From positions 14,544,904 to 14,608,903 of the forward strand of contig OZ020593.1 in NCBI GenBank assembly GCA_963971535.1: a DNA stretch of 64,000 nucleotides, written 5' to 3'. Positions 63,655-64,000 of this stretch are shown piece by piece. Position numbers and translations under genes: made by a program. Position 1 is the stretch's first letter; the number at the start of each line of letters is the position of its first letter. The notes beneath the pieces were generated by a model, which was not told where the DNA came from, made no database searches, and saw only the letters and a program-made list of their open reading frames with translations. The DNA comes from Notolepis coatsorum (Eukaryota > Chordata > Actinopteri > Aulopiformes > Paralepididae).

Positions 63655-64000
63655 ATGTAGGTCTGGCCTCTGGACCACATGGCCATCTGTAGCTCTGTCC
63701 TCTGGACCACATGGCCGTCTGTCCTCTGGACCACATGGGGTCTGTCCTCTGGACCACATGGGGTCTGTAGCTCTGTCCTCTGGACCACATGGGGTCTGTA
63801 GCTCTGTCCTCTGGACCACATGGCCGTCTGTAGCTCTGTCCTCTGGACCACATGGCCGTCTGTAGCTCTGTCCTCTGGACCACATGCCGTCTGTAGCTCT
63901 GTCCTCTGGATCACATGGCCGTCTGTAGCTCTGTCCTCTGGACCACATGGCCGTCTGTAGCTCTGTCCTCTGGACCACATGGCCGTCTGTAGCTCTGTCC
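63655..64000. repeat. 32-bp minisatellite running off the window
   Basis: Unit CCTCTGGACCACATGGCCGT plus CTGTAGCTCTGT, with shorter 21-bp versions (GTCTGTCCTCTGGACCACAT) near 63715-63765. The right end is open. The 76-113-residue frames are artefacts. Confidence 0.95.

Noticed and set aside
59447-64000. Further ERBIN LRR exons
   Set aside because: I looked for a frame with the next LRR pattern (L..L.L..N.L..LP) next to splice sites and found none; the next exon lies beyond the window.

Overview
The window is euchromatic vertebrate DNA, almost certainly from a teleost fish. It has spliced coding exons, a very dense load of short non-autonomous DNA transposons, tRNA-derived SINEs, decayed LINE tails of the kinds common in fish genomes, and many micro- and minisatellites. 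The species cannot be named from the sequence. One 200-base run of N (33167-33366) is an assembly gap inside a (CT)n tract.

The only protein-coding gene I can support is the 5' part of an ERBIN (Erbb2-interacting protein, LAP family) orthologue on the + strand. Four coding exons are visible (43570-43758, 46240-46357, 57613-57691, 59357-59446). They join in phase to give residues 1-158 plus a split codon: the N-terminal basic/cysteine leader and the first five and a half 23-residue leucine-rich repeats. The gene runs off the right edge. A GC-rich segment with a CCAAT box and a paired ETS-like palindrome (about 37510-37700) is a candidate promoter or 5' UTR exon, but this is inference.

Layout. 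0-29 kb: no host gene seen; minisatellites, SINEs and a series of hAT-type elements, many with exact 8-bp target duplications, some nested in one another or in minisatellites. 29.2-31.6 kb: a 2.4-kb near-perfect palindrome flanked by TAA, probably a PIF/Harbinger-like foldback. 31.6-43.3 kb: L2/L1 fragments, SINEs, microsatellites, the gap, and a 22-bp and a 17-bp array. 43.3-64 kb: ERBIN exons and introns, the introns holding further hAT elements (one 29 bp after the first donor), a piggyBac-like element flanked by TTAA, a SINE split by a long-TIR element, and several minisatellites.

The most notable points are: (1) a roughly 50-bp tandem repeat that duplicates the 3' splice site and start-codon context of the first ERBIN coding exon, where the upstream copies carry ACG and only the last carries ATG; (2) the 2.4-kb palindrome; (3) twenty hAT-like elements that mostly share a TAGGG-type terminus, each family having its own subterminal palindromic word; (4) a SINE whose internal 42-bp segment has been amplified about 16 times; (5) a TTAACCCTTTCACTACCACA minisatellite at four loci in both orientations that looks like stacked piggyBac-type ends. 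Family names for repeats are by recognition of motifs only; no database was searched.
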